Source: Aplidium turbinatum
Lineage: Eukaryota; Chordata; Ascidiacea; Aplousobranchia; Polyclinidae
Assembly (NCBI GenBank): GCA_918807975.1
Contig: OU964924.1
Location: forward strand, 20,257,695 to 20,321,694
Length of the DNA stretch: 64,000 bases
Reading direction: 5' to 3'
Part shown: in pieces, positions 10,901-20,600 of the stretch
How positions within the stretch are numbered: position 1 is the stretch's first letter
Layout of the letters: each line of letters begins with the position of its first letter
Translations under genes and position numbers: made by a program
The notes under the pieces: model-generated
What the model was told of the DNA's origin: nothing
Seen by the model: the letters and a program-made list of their open reading frames with translations, nothing else
Databases searched by the model: none

Positions 10901-11612
10901 CTCATTTTGTTTCATTGGTCCCACATCTTCCCTACAAGGGAACACAAGCTGAAACAAAACAAATTTAATGGGCTTGAAAATAGGAACCTACCTACAGGTC
11001 AACATAAGCTTGCATAGACTAATCCAGGACAGCAAATCAATCGTGTTTTATATTGATCACGTCTACAGACGTTGAATCAATGTAAAAAACGGTCGATTTG
11101 CTGTCTAGAATGTGACTATACCTTGATGACTAAAAGATCAATTGCTCTAACGTCTCTGACATGAGAATTCTTAACAAATTCCTCACGAATCCGTGCTCGC
11201 ATCTTTTCATTGGTGTACGGGAGGGAAAACATGTCAACTGAAATTTTATAATTAAGTCAGAGAAGTAAATAAAGTTTTGAGTCGTGACAGCACCTCCCTG
11301 AACAAATCACTAAGTAACATTTTTTGACGTCATGGCATAACAGCTAGGGAAGCACAGAATGAAAATACCGTGATATTAAAACCACGAAAAAATAGAGAAA
11401 TAATAATTTTAAAATCGGAGCATAGATTTTTCCGAAAAATACATAGCTAATTTATGTAAAAATGGTCACTTACTGATTGTAGGCGTTGCTCGATACCATT
11501 GCCTGTATAATGCTAGAACACTTCGTCGTGCCTCAGCTGGGTTCGTTGACATTATCGGTTTGACTGCTGCGGAGTTCAACAGTCCAGCAGCTTGTTTTAC
11601 TACTGAAGCCAT
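4937..11612 (-). CDS. NDUFA6: NADH dehydrogenase 1 alpha subcomplex subunit 6 (complex I LYR protein), 3 exons
   Basis: Accessory LYR-family subunit of mitochondrial respiratory complex I, which binds the mitochondrial acyl carrier protein on the matrix arm. Exons on the minus strand: 11612-11474 (ATG to donor GTAAGT), 11237-11122 (acceptor TTTCAG, donor GTATAG), 5065-4937 (acceptor TTCTCAAG, stop TAG). Phases join exactly and give 127 residues, against 128 in human. The LYR motif is at residues 35-37 (ALYRQWYR); the middle matches RIREEFVKNSHVRD and the tail DLQETLQKWKQDCH and DFLGKF. Intron 1 is 236 bp. Intron 2 is about 6 kb because a pogo element and a nested larger transposon lie in it. 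No broken splice site or frame is seen, so the gene looks functional. Recognition is from the protein pattern; identity is very likely. Confidence 0.93.
5066..5496. other. NDUFA6 intron 2, 3' portion
   Basis: Unique-looking intron sequence between the third exon and the pogo element end. No other feature is seen. Confidence 0.5.
6476..7676 (+). pseudogene. F2 protein, N-terminal and central part (broken)
   Basis: I do not know a named function. From ATG 6476 the pieces read as one protein with a frameshift near 6520 and a stop at 6957-6959. In order: an N-terminal GDVVYTEAAGFPAGTLP segment, helical stretches, an acidic linker around DDTSTDDEEPKPKRRKV (a likely nuclear localisation signal), then a core with TLPDRHIIRKTGK and ITYANDGSKKQGAG. 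Proteins of this pattern are common, unnamed and multi-copy in cnidarian, insect and other invertebrate genomes (from memory). The fixed element ends and target duplication here show that it travels as a DNA transposon. About 60-80 residues expected after the core are missing at 7677-7797. Confidence 0.65.
7780..9235 (+). pseudogene. F2 protein, C-terminal part
   Basis: Two consecutive frames (to 8769 and 8771-9235) encode the C-terminal half. Recognisable blocks are HDFDHKPWNKARDF, SLKDERFNRL, QRQKGNIFGFGDHNP, IDSERSVGFINYELSRRGAR, and near the end LKSLGGPFTSS, REIRYARDTSLSIPKTSD and FKLKKGHKKLP. These blocks keep the order seen in full-length family members. The shift between the frames lies around 8766. 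The 21-bp direct repeat GATCGTGAAATAAGTAAGCA (7733-7753, 7767-7787) sits at the site where the preceding segment is missing. Function is unknown; a transposase role is inferred only from the element structure. Confidence 0.65.
9591..10328 (+). pseudogene. pogo/Tigger transposase remnant (HTH plus C-terminal tail)
   Basis: From ATG 9591 a pipsqueak-type helix-turn-helix is readable (NLSVRKAAKKHKFDHTTLG, ending in RYW) up to a stop at 9753-9755, with another stop near 9621. The DDE/D catalytic domain is absent. After a short junction the C-terminal tail follows: IRPYPKA, a basic stretch RKRKSAVITDNAPKKR, an acidic stretch, and VVVKVHANADGKFKHFIGRL before a stop at 10326-10328. In intact pogo/jerky-like transposases these two regions flank about 300 residues of catalytic core, so this copy is an internal deletion derivative. 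Confidence 0.75.
11024..11107. repeat. Short palindromic repeat W, copy 1
   Basis: An almost full-length palindrome: arms GACAGCAAATC / GATTTGCTGTC surround a core ACGTCTACAGACGTTGAATC. It belongs to a family of five copies in this window (also 11683-11767, 50007-50095, 50560-50650, 51584-51670). This one lies in NDUFA6 intron 2, just 15 bp from exon 2. Confidence 0.7.
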
Positions 11613-12242
11613 TTTGTTTGACTTCACAAATGCCCTAACCCTAATTTAAACCTGAAAATAACATGCATAAAATGTACCTCCAACCAGCAAATTAGTCTTT
11701 TTCTAGTTGATTTTTCAACGTTTGCAAATGCTGAATCAATGTAAAACAGAACTGATTTGCTGGCAGGGTATTGCACAAAGCAACATTCTTGTTGAGTTTT
11801 CATGCTGAATGTAATGTAGAAGGGATTACAATAATGGGAGAATTGCTGAGTGGTTACCGGTACTGCTCATTATTATGCAACAACTGAAACAGTATAAACC
11901 TTATCACATAGTTTCATGGACATAAATCGAAAGGCAATAAATAGATGCAAGTTGATCAATAATGAAATTTTCAGATGTTTTTCTTTTCACGTTGACGAAT
12001 GTTGTTAGTTGTGTTTTCATGATAACCAATTGACTTTAACACATCGAATAAGTGCGCTACTTAGTGAAGAGCGTTTTTCAAAAAAAAAAATCTCAGTATT
12101 TACGTCATATTCAATTCTTCAGTTGTTTCTTAAATTCATAGATCCTTGTACATTCTGTTAAAATTGACAATAAAGACAGCAGTTAGGACAGAGGTCAGGG
12201 AACGCCAGATTTCACTTTGTTACGTGAAAACGTTTACGTATA
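11613..12242. other. NDUFA6 upstream region with W repeat copy 2
   Basis: The likely NDUFA6 promoter and 5' UTR lie immediately above 11612; no promoter motif can be fixed. The second W palindrome (arms ACCAGCAAAT / ATTTGCTGG) occupies 11683-11767. The rest shows no feature. Confidence 0.5.
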
Positions 12243-12250
12243 CATATGAC

Positions 12251-12552
12251 CAGGGTTTTTTTTCGGTCGTTGACCGATTTTTTAGCAAAAAATCCGAAAA
12301 AAATATAGTCAATTCGGTCAAAATGTCCGAAAAAATATATAGTCAATTCGGTCAAAATGTCCGAAAAAAACAACGTTTCTCAGCGAAACTCAATGTTGTA
12401 GCTAGTCAGGAAGTGCAAATTTTGGTTTGTATTAGCTACTTGAAAGGAAATATTTTCATCAGAAAAAATTACCGAAATAAATAAAAAATGACCGAATTTT
12501 TTCAAGTCATTTTGGATAAATGACCGAAAAGTCTCAGCGAAAAAAAACCCAG
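12251..12552. mobile_element. hAT-type MITE, CAGGGTTTTTTTTCG ends
   Basis: CAGGGTTTTTTTTCGG at 12251 is inverted at the right end (CGAAAAAAAACCCAG, to 12552). Both are flanked by CATATGAC (12243-12250, 12553-12560). Inside, a unit of about 33 bp (AATATAGTCAATTCGGTCAA and flank) is tandemly repeated near 12300-12365. It has no coding capacity. Confidence 0.88.
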
Positions 12553-12560
12553 CATATGAC

Positions 12561-13414
12561 CCCAATATCGAATGCAAAACGTGCGTTGTTATAGGTGTTT
12601 TTAACCACAAATAACAAATTGATTTCACATCATCAAGTTCCCATTGGCGACAGTGAAATAGCAGAAAGTGTATACAATACAAGTCGAAAATCATTGAATT
12701 TTGAATAAGCTTTATTGCGGTTACATGCTTCATATAACGCGAAAGCCATGGGGTGTCGTTTTTGAGAAAACAAAACTGCACATGACAATGAAAAAACAAA
12801 GCATTTAGTTTTACTTGAGCACTTATTTCGTCAATGCAGTTATGACAATTGTGTTGGTTATAGTGATAAGGTACGAAAGCACCGATTAATATCCTCATAG
12901 CAATTCAGCATGCCGCAAAATTGAGTTATCGATGAGAACTTTTACTGAAAACAGTTTGGAAGCCGCTCCAGTAGTCAAAAAGCGCTTGACGTCACTTTAT
13001 GCTCTGCTCAGGAAACCTTGCCATGCATTGATGATTAAACAATGGCATATGAAATTGAAAAATGACATTTCAGAACATTTACTATAGGTCACTTTTGAAT
13101 AAAAAAAAAACTCTTGATTTAGTATCAAGGTCAGTCAGTTCAAGAAAGGTGTTAAGAAATTGTTACACTACTAACGGAGCTATCAATTAATTTGATACTT
13201 TCACACTAATACATTCGTTATTAGACAAAACTAAACACTGTGCTTTACCCAAACTGAGGACAGACAAACAAAAAAGTATCAACAACAAATTCTGACACTG
13301 CACATTGATCGACAAAAAGGCGTAATAGGTTCAGTATAATTCACAATTATGTTACATTTGACATCGCCTTGCTTAGTATCCGAAAACTGAAAGTTTTCAT
13401 CCGAAATCAATTTG
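12561..13414. other. Unassigned spacer
   Basis: Between the NDUFA6 upstream region and the CBX 3' flank. No exon or element boundary was recognised. Confidence 0.4.
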
Positions 13415-13760
13415 TTAGTTGGATATGCTAGAGATGAGTGAGACCATAGACCAACTGGCAAGGGCAAATGGAGTAAGATGGTATGGACATCACATGTGAT
13501 AAGGAGGGAGGAAGGAAGTTTTCTTAGAAAGGCACTAGATCTAAAGGTGGATGGGAAGAGGAAACGCGGTCGTCCAAGAAGAACGTGGAAACAACAAGTG
13601 AAGAATGAATTTAAAAAAGTCGGACTGAAGGAGGAAGATGCAAGGGACAGGGTGAAATGGAGAAAAGGGATTAAAACAATTGCTGCGCGGAAACAATCGG
13701 CCACCCCCACTAGTGGGGAACAAACCGACGATGGATCATGATGATGATGATGATAAGACA
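13415..13760 (+). mobile_element. 5'-truncated RTE-like LINE tail
   Basis: Only the last ~100 codons of a non-LTR reverse transcriptase remain: ANGVRWYG, then GKRKRGRPRRTWKQQVKNEF and GLKEEDARDRVKWRKGI, patterns from the C-terminus of RTE-type ORF2. One frameshift lies near 13490. The element ends in an (ATG)n tail (13738-13753), the usual 3' microsatellite of RTE elements. 5' truncation is normal for LINE retrotransposition. Confidence 0.8.
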
Positions 13761-14696
13761 ACACCAAAGTTTTTACTCAGAAAGAATTAAACAAACAAAT
13801 ATGAATGAAAATACAAAAAGTTTTCACCTAACACCCCATAGCAGAATGCAACAAATGTTGTACTGTACTGCTACTTGTTTTTTAAACCCATAGCTATTGA
13901 CGAGCAGATACAGTTAAAATAAAACATATCAAAAACACAAAGTCATAGGTGACAAAACGCATCTTTAAACTAAACAAGGACCTGGGGCAAAGTAACGAAG
14001 ATTTGAGCAAAGTAGCAAAGTAAAAATTGTAAATACGACATGAGAATGCGCTGTCACGTGTGTAAAGCAACTAAAACTTGACATGATATAGTCGCTTTAC
14101 CAGGGTGGACAATGCCTCAAAGCTCAATTGCAATATTCGTCGGAGCTGTGGTTCCAGGCAACAGTTGAACAATAGCAACATTCCCAAAGTGAAAGCATTC
14201 GAATCGAGACAGTTGGGCGCCAATGGTTAAATTCTATAATGGATAAGCCCCAGAAATGAGCATAAGAGAATTTTTTCTTGATAGGGGATAAAACTATATT
14301 ATCACTTACCATCGAACGATGTTGATTATCATGGTTAAAAAAAACTATCCTAGCAACAAAGAAATATTAAAACAAAAAACGTACAGGTAATAAAGCAGGT
14401 GGTGAAGTAAAAAAAAACATGCACGATAGGCCGAATATTCAAATGAATACATCCTTTGGCAAATAAATTAAAACCTTTCACCCTTTTAATGAAAGTTTAA
14501 ATTTTCAGATAAAACAAAATCGCTATCAGGTTAATTTCACAAATCCCAAAAATTGGGAAGTTAAAACAACTAATGCTCAATTAAACGTTAAAACTTCTAT
14601 CAGTAGAAAACAAACATTTCGCATAAGAATGAAATTGAAAACAAAATACAAGGAAATGAGCTGGTTGCATGTAGTTTCAGCTGAAATGTGAGAACT
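13761..14696. other. CBX 3' flank
   Basis: AT-rich sequence downstream of the CBX stop codon. The 3' UTR is expected here; no recognised repeat or exon. Confidence 0.45.
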
Positions 14697-17600
14697 TCAG
14701 CTTTTAGATAAGCTGTTAAAAATTCCTTCTTTAGTTTCACATTCTGTAAATGTGATCATCTGTGAATTGACAGTGATGTCAGTAATCACAATTTCATGTT
14801 TGGTCCATTGGGGATCGACGGGTGGATCAGCTTCTGTTGAAACCAATTCGTTGTTGCTGTTCTCACTTTTAGAATTAATCACCGTTTCCACAACTTCGTC
14901 ATTTCTTTGAGATAATTCAGTCTTTTTCTCGCTACTTTTTTTGATTTTCGGCAGCTGTTGTCCAGCCAGTGGTGAAGGTAACTTGCACCAACGCTTGTGG
15001 CCTTGTGACTTACGTTTCAAGCCTGCTTTTCGTCCTACACCTCGTGTTAGTTTTAAATTACCGGATTTACAAGCTCGGTCATAAAGACTGTGCTTGTGTT
15101 CGGCGTTAGATTCTACCAAGTCTTCAGAATCGGGAATATAATCCTGATCTTTTTGTGAAGGCTCCTGAGAAAGGTTTGACAACTCCATACTGCCTTCTTT
15201 ATCATGCTTATCTTGATCACAACCTGATTCGTGAATGGAATGTGTTGCTACACTGTCGTCAAATTCATCAGGCTCTTGTGAAGTAGAAGGTCTTGGTGTG
15301 TCTAGAATATCAGTATTGGACAAACCAGTGTTAACTTTCGAGGTTTTAACCTCAGCAGGGTTAGAGGAAGAATGTTCTGTTGTTTGATTGACCTATTGTA
15401 TAATAAAAAAATGTTAGTCCTCAAATGAAAAAAAAACAAAAAAAACAGTCTAGACTCACATGTAACAAATCAAAAATAAAACGTAAATGCACTTTTGCAT
15501 TCCACAGATTTGCTACATATATGAAGATATCAAAGACAAATTACGCAAAAGACTTCAAAACTGGCCTCAAAACTACAATTACAAAGAAACCAATATTCAA
15601 AGACGTGTGCATATGGGGTCCACGTCTTTTAGGCGCAGACAGTTAGGCGCCCGTCAAATAGGCGCGCACACTGTGGCGTCAGGATATTTAGGTGCTGAGC
15701 ACTGCGGCGCCCGTTTATTTAGGTGCTATTCCTTGTAAAGTCTGCAAATTGTATCAGCTCAGCTGTGGCAAAGCCTAGTCAAGATTTTGACGGGAAACTA
15801 AGTTACTCTTCACTCAAGCCTACCACCCACTTGAATATAAGCTACGGTATATATTTTTTCTGATGTATGATAGTGTACTTATTATTTGACTTATACAGTA
15901 TAACTAAAAGTGAACTCAGTCATGTTCGGAAATAACAGCTAACTAACAGCAAATAAATGCCGAACACGCGCATTAAAAAAACAATCTATTTTTCTGTTCA
16001 ATGCCGGTTTAAGCAGATTCACTCACGGAAGGCATGACACATTTTTCTGTTCAATACAACATTTTGTGTGAAAAGCATTGCCGGATAACGCAGCTTCACT
16101 CACTGAAGCCATGACCATTGACCAACAACAAATAAATACACGCGCATTAGGGTGGCTCTTAAAATTGAGTTTTTGAATTTTGCTTGGGACACCCTTTCAA
16201 ATGGTGAGGTTGTCAGAAAAAATAACTCTTGCAAATTTTTTTTTAATTTGAAGTTGATTTAGGGGTGGCCCTCCCCCCCTAAAGTTCTGTGCCCTCCCTC
16301 GAAATACCAAATCTGCGTATCTCGAAAGCCACTTGAGCTAGAGATACGGTTTTTGTGTTAAAAGATGCAGAAAACATGGTTTTCTATCTGCTTTCTGAAC
16401 ATTGAATGCATCTATCTTGAGTAGAAAAGCAGTTATTTAGAAAAAAACGCATTTGACAAAATCTTGATTTTACAACCTTTTTTGTGACCACGAAACCGTC
16501 TATAAAATTTCGTTTTTTTTCTTAATTTTTGCACCTTAGAGGGAACACTGGTAACGATGTTCATTTCAAAATGTAATTCTGGTCAGTACTGCAAGAAGCG
16601 ATATTATCGACAATATTTTACATATTGCCTTGCGTATTGTGACAGGATGTCTGCGACCTACACCATCGGACAATTTCCCTGTCCTTGCAGGCAACCAACC
16701 AGCTGAGTTTTGTCGCGAAGAAGCCATCCTGTCTCTTTCTCTGCACTACGAACCCCAACCACTTGCTCCACTCAAGTCTCTACAAGTCTGTGAGCGAGCA
16801 ATCGAGCATCCTCGGCAACTGAAATCGAGACACCCATTTGTATGTGACGCACAACTCCTGATGAAAACCGCTGAAAACCAATCCATCAGCGCGGCTACCT
16901 GGGAGGACAACAAATGGAGCTCAGAGTAGAAGAAGAACTCCTCAAGGCTCTAAAGTTTTATCTCTGACACCAGCCCCCATCCAACCAGAATGCATAGTTT
17001 GCCAAGGAAGGCCTGGGTGTGGCACAACGCCTGCGTACTAGGCTACTGGAGTAAGACTATTCCGTTCAAACATGCACAAATTGGGGATGGCTCCATCCAC
17101 AATCTGTGAGTGCGGCATAGAGGAACAAACCACAGACCACACCATCTGTAACTGCGCCAAATGGTGTGCGTGGTCTGCTTGAACTGGATGACGAATCAAT
17201 GCAATTGCTGCTCGACACCTGCTCAAGCATCTAAACCGCATCGGCACTGCCCAAGGGTGGTAAAAGACAGAGCCCCTTGACCCCTGGAGTAACAAAGAAG
17301 GTTTAAACGAAGAAGAATCGACAATATTGTTCTTGTTGGAATTTGGATTCAACAGTTTCCTGTGCTCAGTAACAACGTGCAAAAGAAACTGAAGTTGGTA
17401 CTCATCATCAGTTGGGAGTTTGTTAAAATCCGGGATTAGACTTAGAGCAACTCCTCTCTCTGCTCTGTCATTGACTACTGAAAGTCCCTTCGCCATGTGT
17501 AAAGCTTGAATAAATGCACCATCTTCAGTCCAATGAGCAGGATCCTTTGAAAGTATAATTATTGCTTCATCTTCAGTTCTTCACCCAACAGCTGAAGCCA

Positions 17601-20600
17601 TTTTGAATTAGAGGTGCAATACTGTTCTAGACCCTTGTTGCTAAGAAACGCATCTACAGTACTTTGATGCTTCGTCTCCATGGTGGACGTTCTGCTGTTT
17701 CATTTAACATGGTTGCCACCATTAGCTTTTTACTTTCCACAGACAATCGAGAGTCAAACAAGGCTAGTTCAACCATTTCTTCGGACAGATACCATAAATG
17801 CAGACCAAGCTTTTTGCATAAATCGCCTTCGCCATGCAACAAGTGCGATGCATAGCACCTGAAGCTTGAAAGCGGATTCTACGCTCAAGAGTTTCTCCAA
17901 GGAATATGACAAAAAACGGGCATTTTAGCTATGCATGAATGCATAAAAGTTTAGAAATACTTATTTCGTTTATTGCTTTACCAGTTTTACAGGTTAGTTT
18001 ATGAACTTTGTTTATTGAATAGCTTGGGCCACAATACTTGTTTAGCACTGTTTTGTGCTAGAATACCCGAAAACAGGTTTTTTCTAATAACTGCTTTTCT
18101 ACTCAAGATAGACGCAATCACTGTTCAGAAAGCAGATAGGAAATCATGCTTTCTGCATCTTTTGACACAAAAACCGTATCTCTAGCTCAAGCAGTTTTTG
18201 AGATATGCAGATTTGGTATTTGGGAGGAGGGCGCAAAACTTTAGGGGGGGAGGGCCACCTCTAAATCAATTTCAAATTCAAAAATTTTTTGCAAGAGTTA
18301 TTTTTTCTGACAACCTCACCTTTTCAAAGGGTGTCCCACACAAAATTCAAATTTTTTTCATTTTTTGCCAAATAAGAGCCACCCTAACGCGCATTAACAA
18401 AACAACATATTTTTCTGTTCAATATAACATTTTGTGTGAAAAGCATTGCCCTACCTGCCAAGCTCATACAATCTGCAGACTTTACTAGGAATAGCACCTA
18501 AATAAACGGACGCCAGAGTGCTCCGCAGTCCGCACCTAAATATCCAGACGCCAGAGTGTGCGCGCCTATTTGTCTGAGCCTAAAAGACTTGCTCCCTGCA
18601 TATGCAGATAGATGCAATACAATACTATGTTAGCATACAGTAAAATTAGCCTGCAAATAAAAAGTTGTAACGAAATTGTTTCAAACTGTAGGCAACAAAA
18701 AAATTATCTAATAAAAGTATCACAGAACAGGCTACAGGAGTAATGAGTAGCCTGTTCAGTTTGAAACCTTTACGCATCCCATTCGTATGTAATATATTTT
18801 CAATCACAAGAGGATCTGACTAGATTTATTTAAGATCTAGATGCTGATGATAGCTTTACAAACTATCGCAACATCACTGTGGTTTGAGTGTTGTGCTAAC
18901 GAATCTCATCAACGACTGTATCAGCTTGTGTCAGCCAAATGCACTAGGAGATCGGTATATTCTGGATGACGAGACCAAAGGCTACTTGCTTTCAACGGGC
19001 TTCTCGGCGAAGTCCAGGCAACGCCGTCAACATGGGGTAGAAAATCGAACCCAAAAGTTCATACGAAGGAAAATATATATATGAATGAACTTTAAAAAAA
19101 ACGACCTTGCTGCAAGTATGAAAAGTGCTGTAGCCTGTGAATGTTGAATTTTTTTTAACAGAACAAGGAACAAGGGGTAGACTCTCTGACCCAATGGCTA
19201 AGGTCGACTCGCAAATTGTATGAAAATTACTATAATTTTTGAAGCAACGTTTAACAAGTATCAGGACATACAGATGGAGATTTTTTCGATTTGCGTCCTC
19301 TTCTCTTGATCACACCGTTCGCAAGTAAGTCTTGTTCACTGCAAATAATAAAATAAAGTTAAATTATCTGCTTTACATAAACTGGCACCAAACTCTAATC
19401 AACCTCAAAAAGTTCCGTTTTCTAATGGCAATGAAATCAATTCGACAGAATTTTCCTTCCAATGACATATACAAATATACGATATATAAAACTTTAGAGT
19501 TAATACATCCACAGTTAAAACAGCCAAACCCCCATTACATCCGATTCCAGAGTTAACTGGTTTCCAAATAGGAGCATTAACCAAATTATACTTTAATTGC
19601 GTTATGTTTTGCACAGGATACCCCCGTTCCCCATGAAATGCTTTCTGCTGATGATCTAGTTATAATTGCTGACTCGCTTCTAGAAATGGAGCAAAAATTT
19701 ACTGCTTGGAAGGTCGATCTGAAGTCACATGGACTTTGTGTTATCATGAAAAAGATCAAGGTCCTACATAGTAATTGTAATATTAGCTGTCTGAAGAAGG
19801 ATATCGGAAAATTGCAATGTGGTGAGTGGGGACGAGGCTTCGGAATCGATATTCTGCACCATCTGCAAAAGTTGGGTTCACCATAAGTTTTCTGGTGTTA
19901 GTGGCAAGCTTAAAGACTTAAAGAGGATTCCAATTATGTGTGCAAGAGATGTTGTGATTAAACCACTCCTTTAGAAGATGCCATCCCATAACCCACTTGA
20001 AATTGGGTGAAGACCAACATGAATACATTAATGCCTTCTGCTATCTTAGCGATATGATTAGTCAGTCAGGTGGATGTAGAGACGCTGTCACAGCTGGAAT
20101 CAGGTCCGCAGGGAAGAATCTCCGAGATGTCCTTTTCATTTTGGCAAGCAGCAGTATCCCCTTTCTAATTAAAAGACATGTGTGTCAGAAGCGTAATGCT
20201 TTATGCAAGTGAGACGTGGCTAGTCATTGCAGAGGACATCAAGCGTTTGAGCATTATTGACACGACTAAGGTGAGATAGATATGCTCAAAGCGACTGGCG
20301 GAGAGAGCATCGAATGAAGAAGGCTTGGCATCCACCGAGTAAAAGAGGTTGTACGGTGGAGGAGACTCTGTTGGTATGTCCGTTTGCAATGAATGGAAGA
20401 TGACTCCTGGCCTAAGAAGGTTCAGTCGCTGAAAGTAGAAGGGCGTAATCCATGTGGACGGAGTCTCCTGCAGTTGTGAACGAAGCAAGTGACAACTGAA
20501 CACTTAGTAACAACTGAGCTAGCAACATTTCAGCAAGTGGCTGATAGTTGGCAAATGATGAAACTGAAAAAGTAATAACTAAGCAAGCCAAAACTTGGCG

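Larger units (their letters stand above)
5497..10932 (+). mobile_element. pogo-type transposon with deleted core, split by a later insertion
   Basis: The right end GTCCCACATCTTCCC (to 10932, followed by TA) matches in inverse the sequence AGATGTGGGAC at 9336-9346. The missing first bases (GGAG) lie at 5497-5500, next to TA at 5495-5496. The left terminal repeat was therefore cut by the element at 5501-9328. Subterminal words CATTGGTCCCA recur near 10700 and 10913. Net length is about 1.6 kb. It keeps the N-terminal helix-turn-helix and the C-terminal tail of a transposase but has lost the DDE core, so it is non-autonomous. It lies in NDUFA6 intron 2. Confidence 0.8.
16147..18388 (-). mobile_element. 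F1-type element with ~350-bp inverted repeats, inside T
   Basis: TTAGGGTGGCTCTTA at 16147 is inverted at 18374-18388. The repeats continue for about 350 bp on each side (16147-16480 versus 18050-18388) and are related to the inner part of the Y element arms (40.9-41.3 kb, 42.1-42.5 kb). CGCGCA (or up to 9 bp, CGCGCATTA, depending on where the end is placed) repeats at both flanks. Inside are a LINE fragment (plus strand) and the C-terminal part of an F1 protein (minus strand). Confidence 0.7.
15616..18596. mobile_element. Composite element T with TAGGCGC-rich inverted ends
   Basis: The ends GGGTCCACGTCTTTTAGGC (15616) and, inverted, GGGAGCAAGTCTTTTAGGC (from 18596) are each about 130 bp. They are built from degenerate units around TTAGGCGC and AGCACTG.GGCG. 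Flanks are the direct repeat TGCATATG (15608-15615, 18597-18604), an 8-bp duplication. Another element (16147-18388) lies inside. A one-ended relative with the same junction lies at 33863-34180. It sits in CBX intron 4. Confidence 0.7.
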
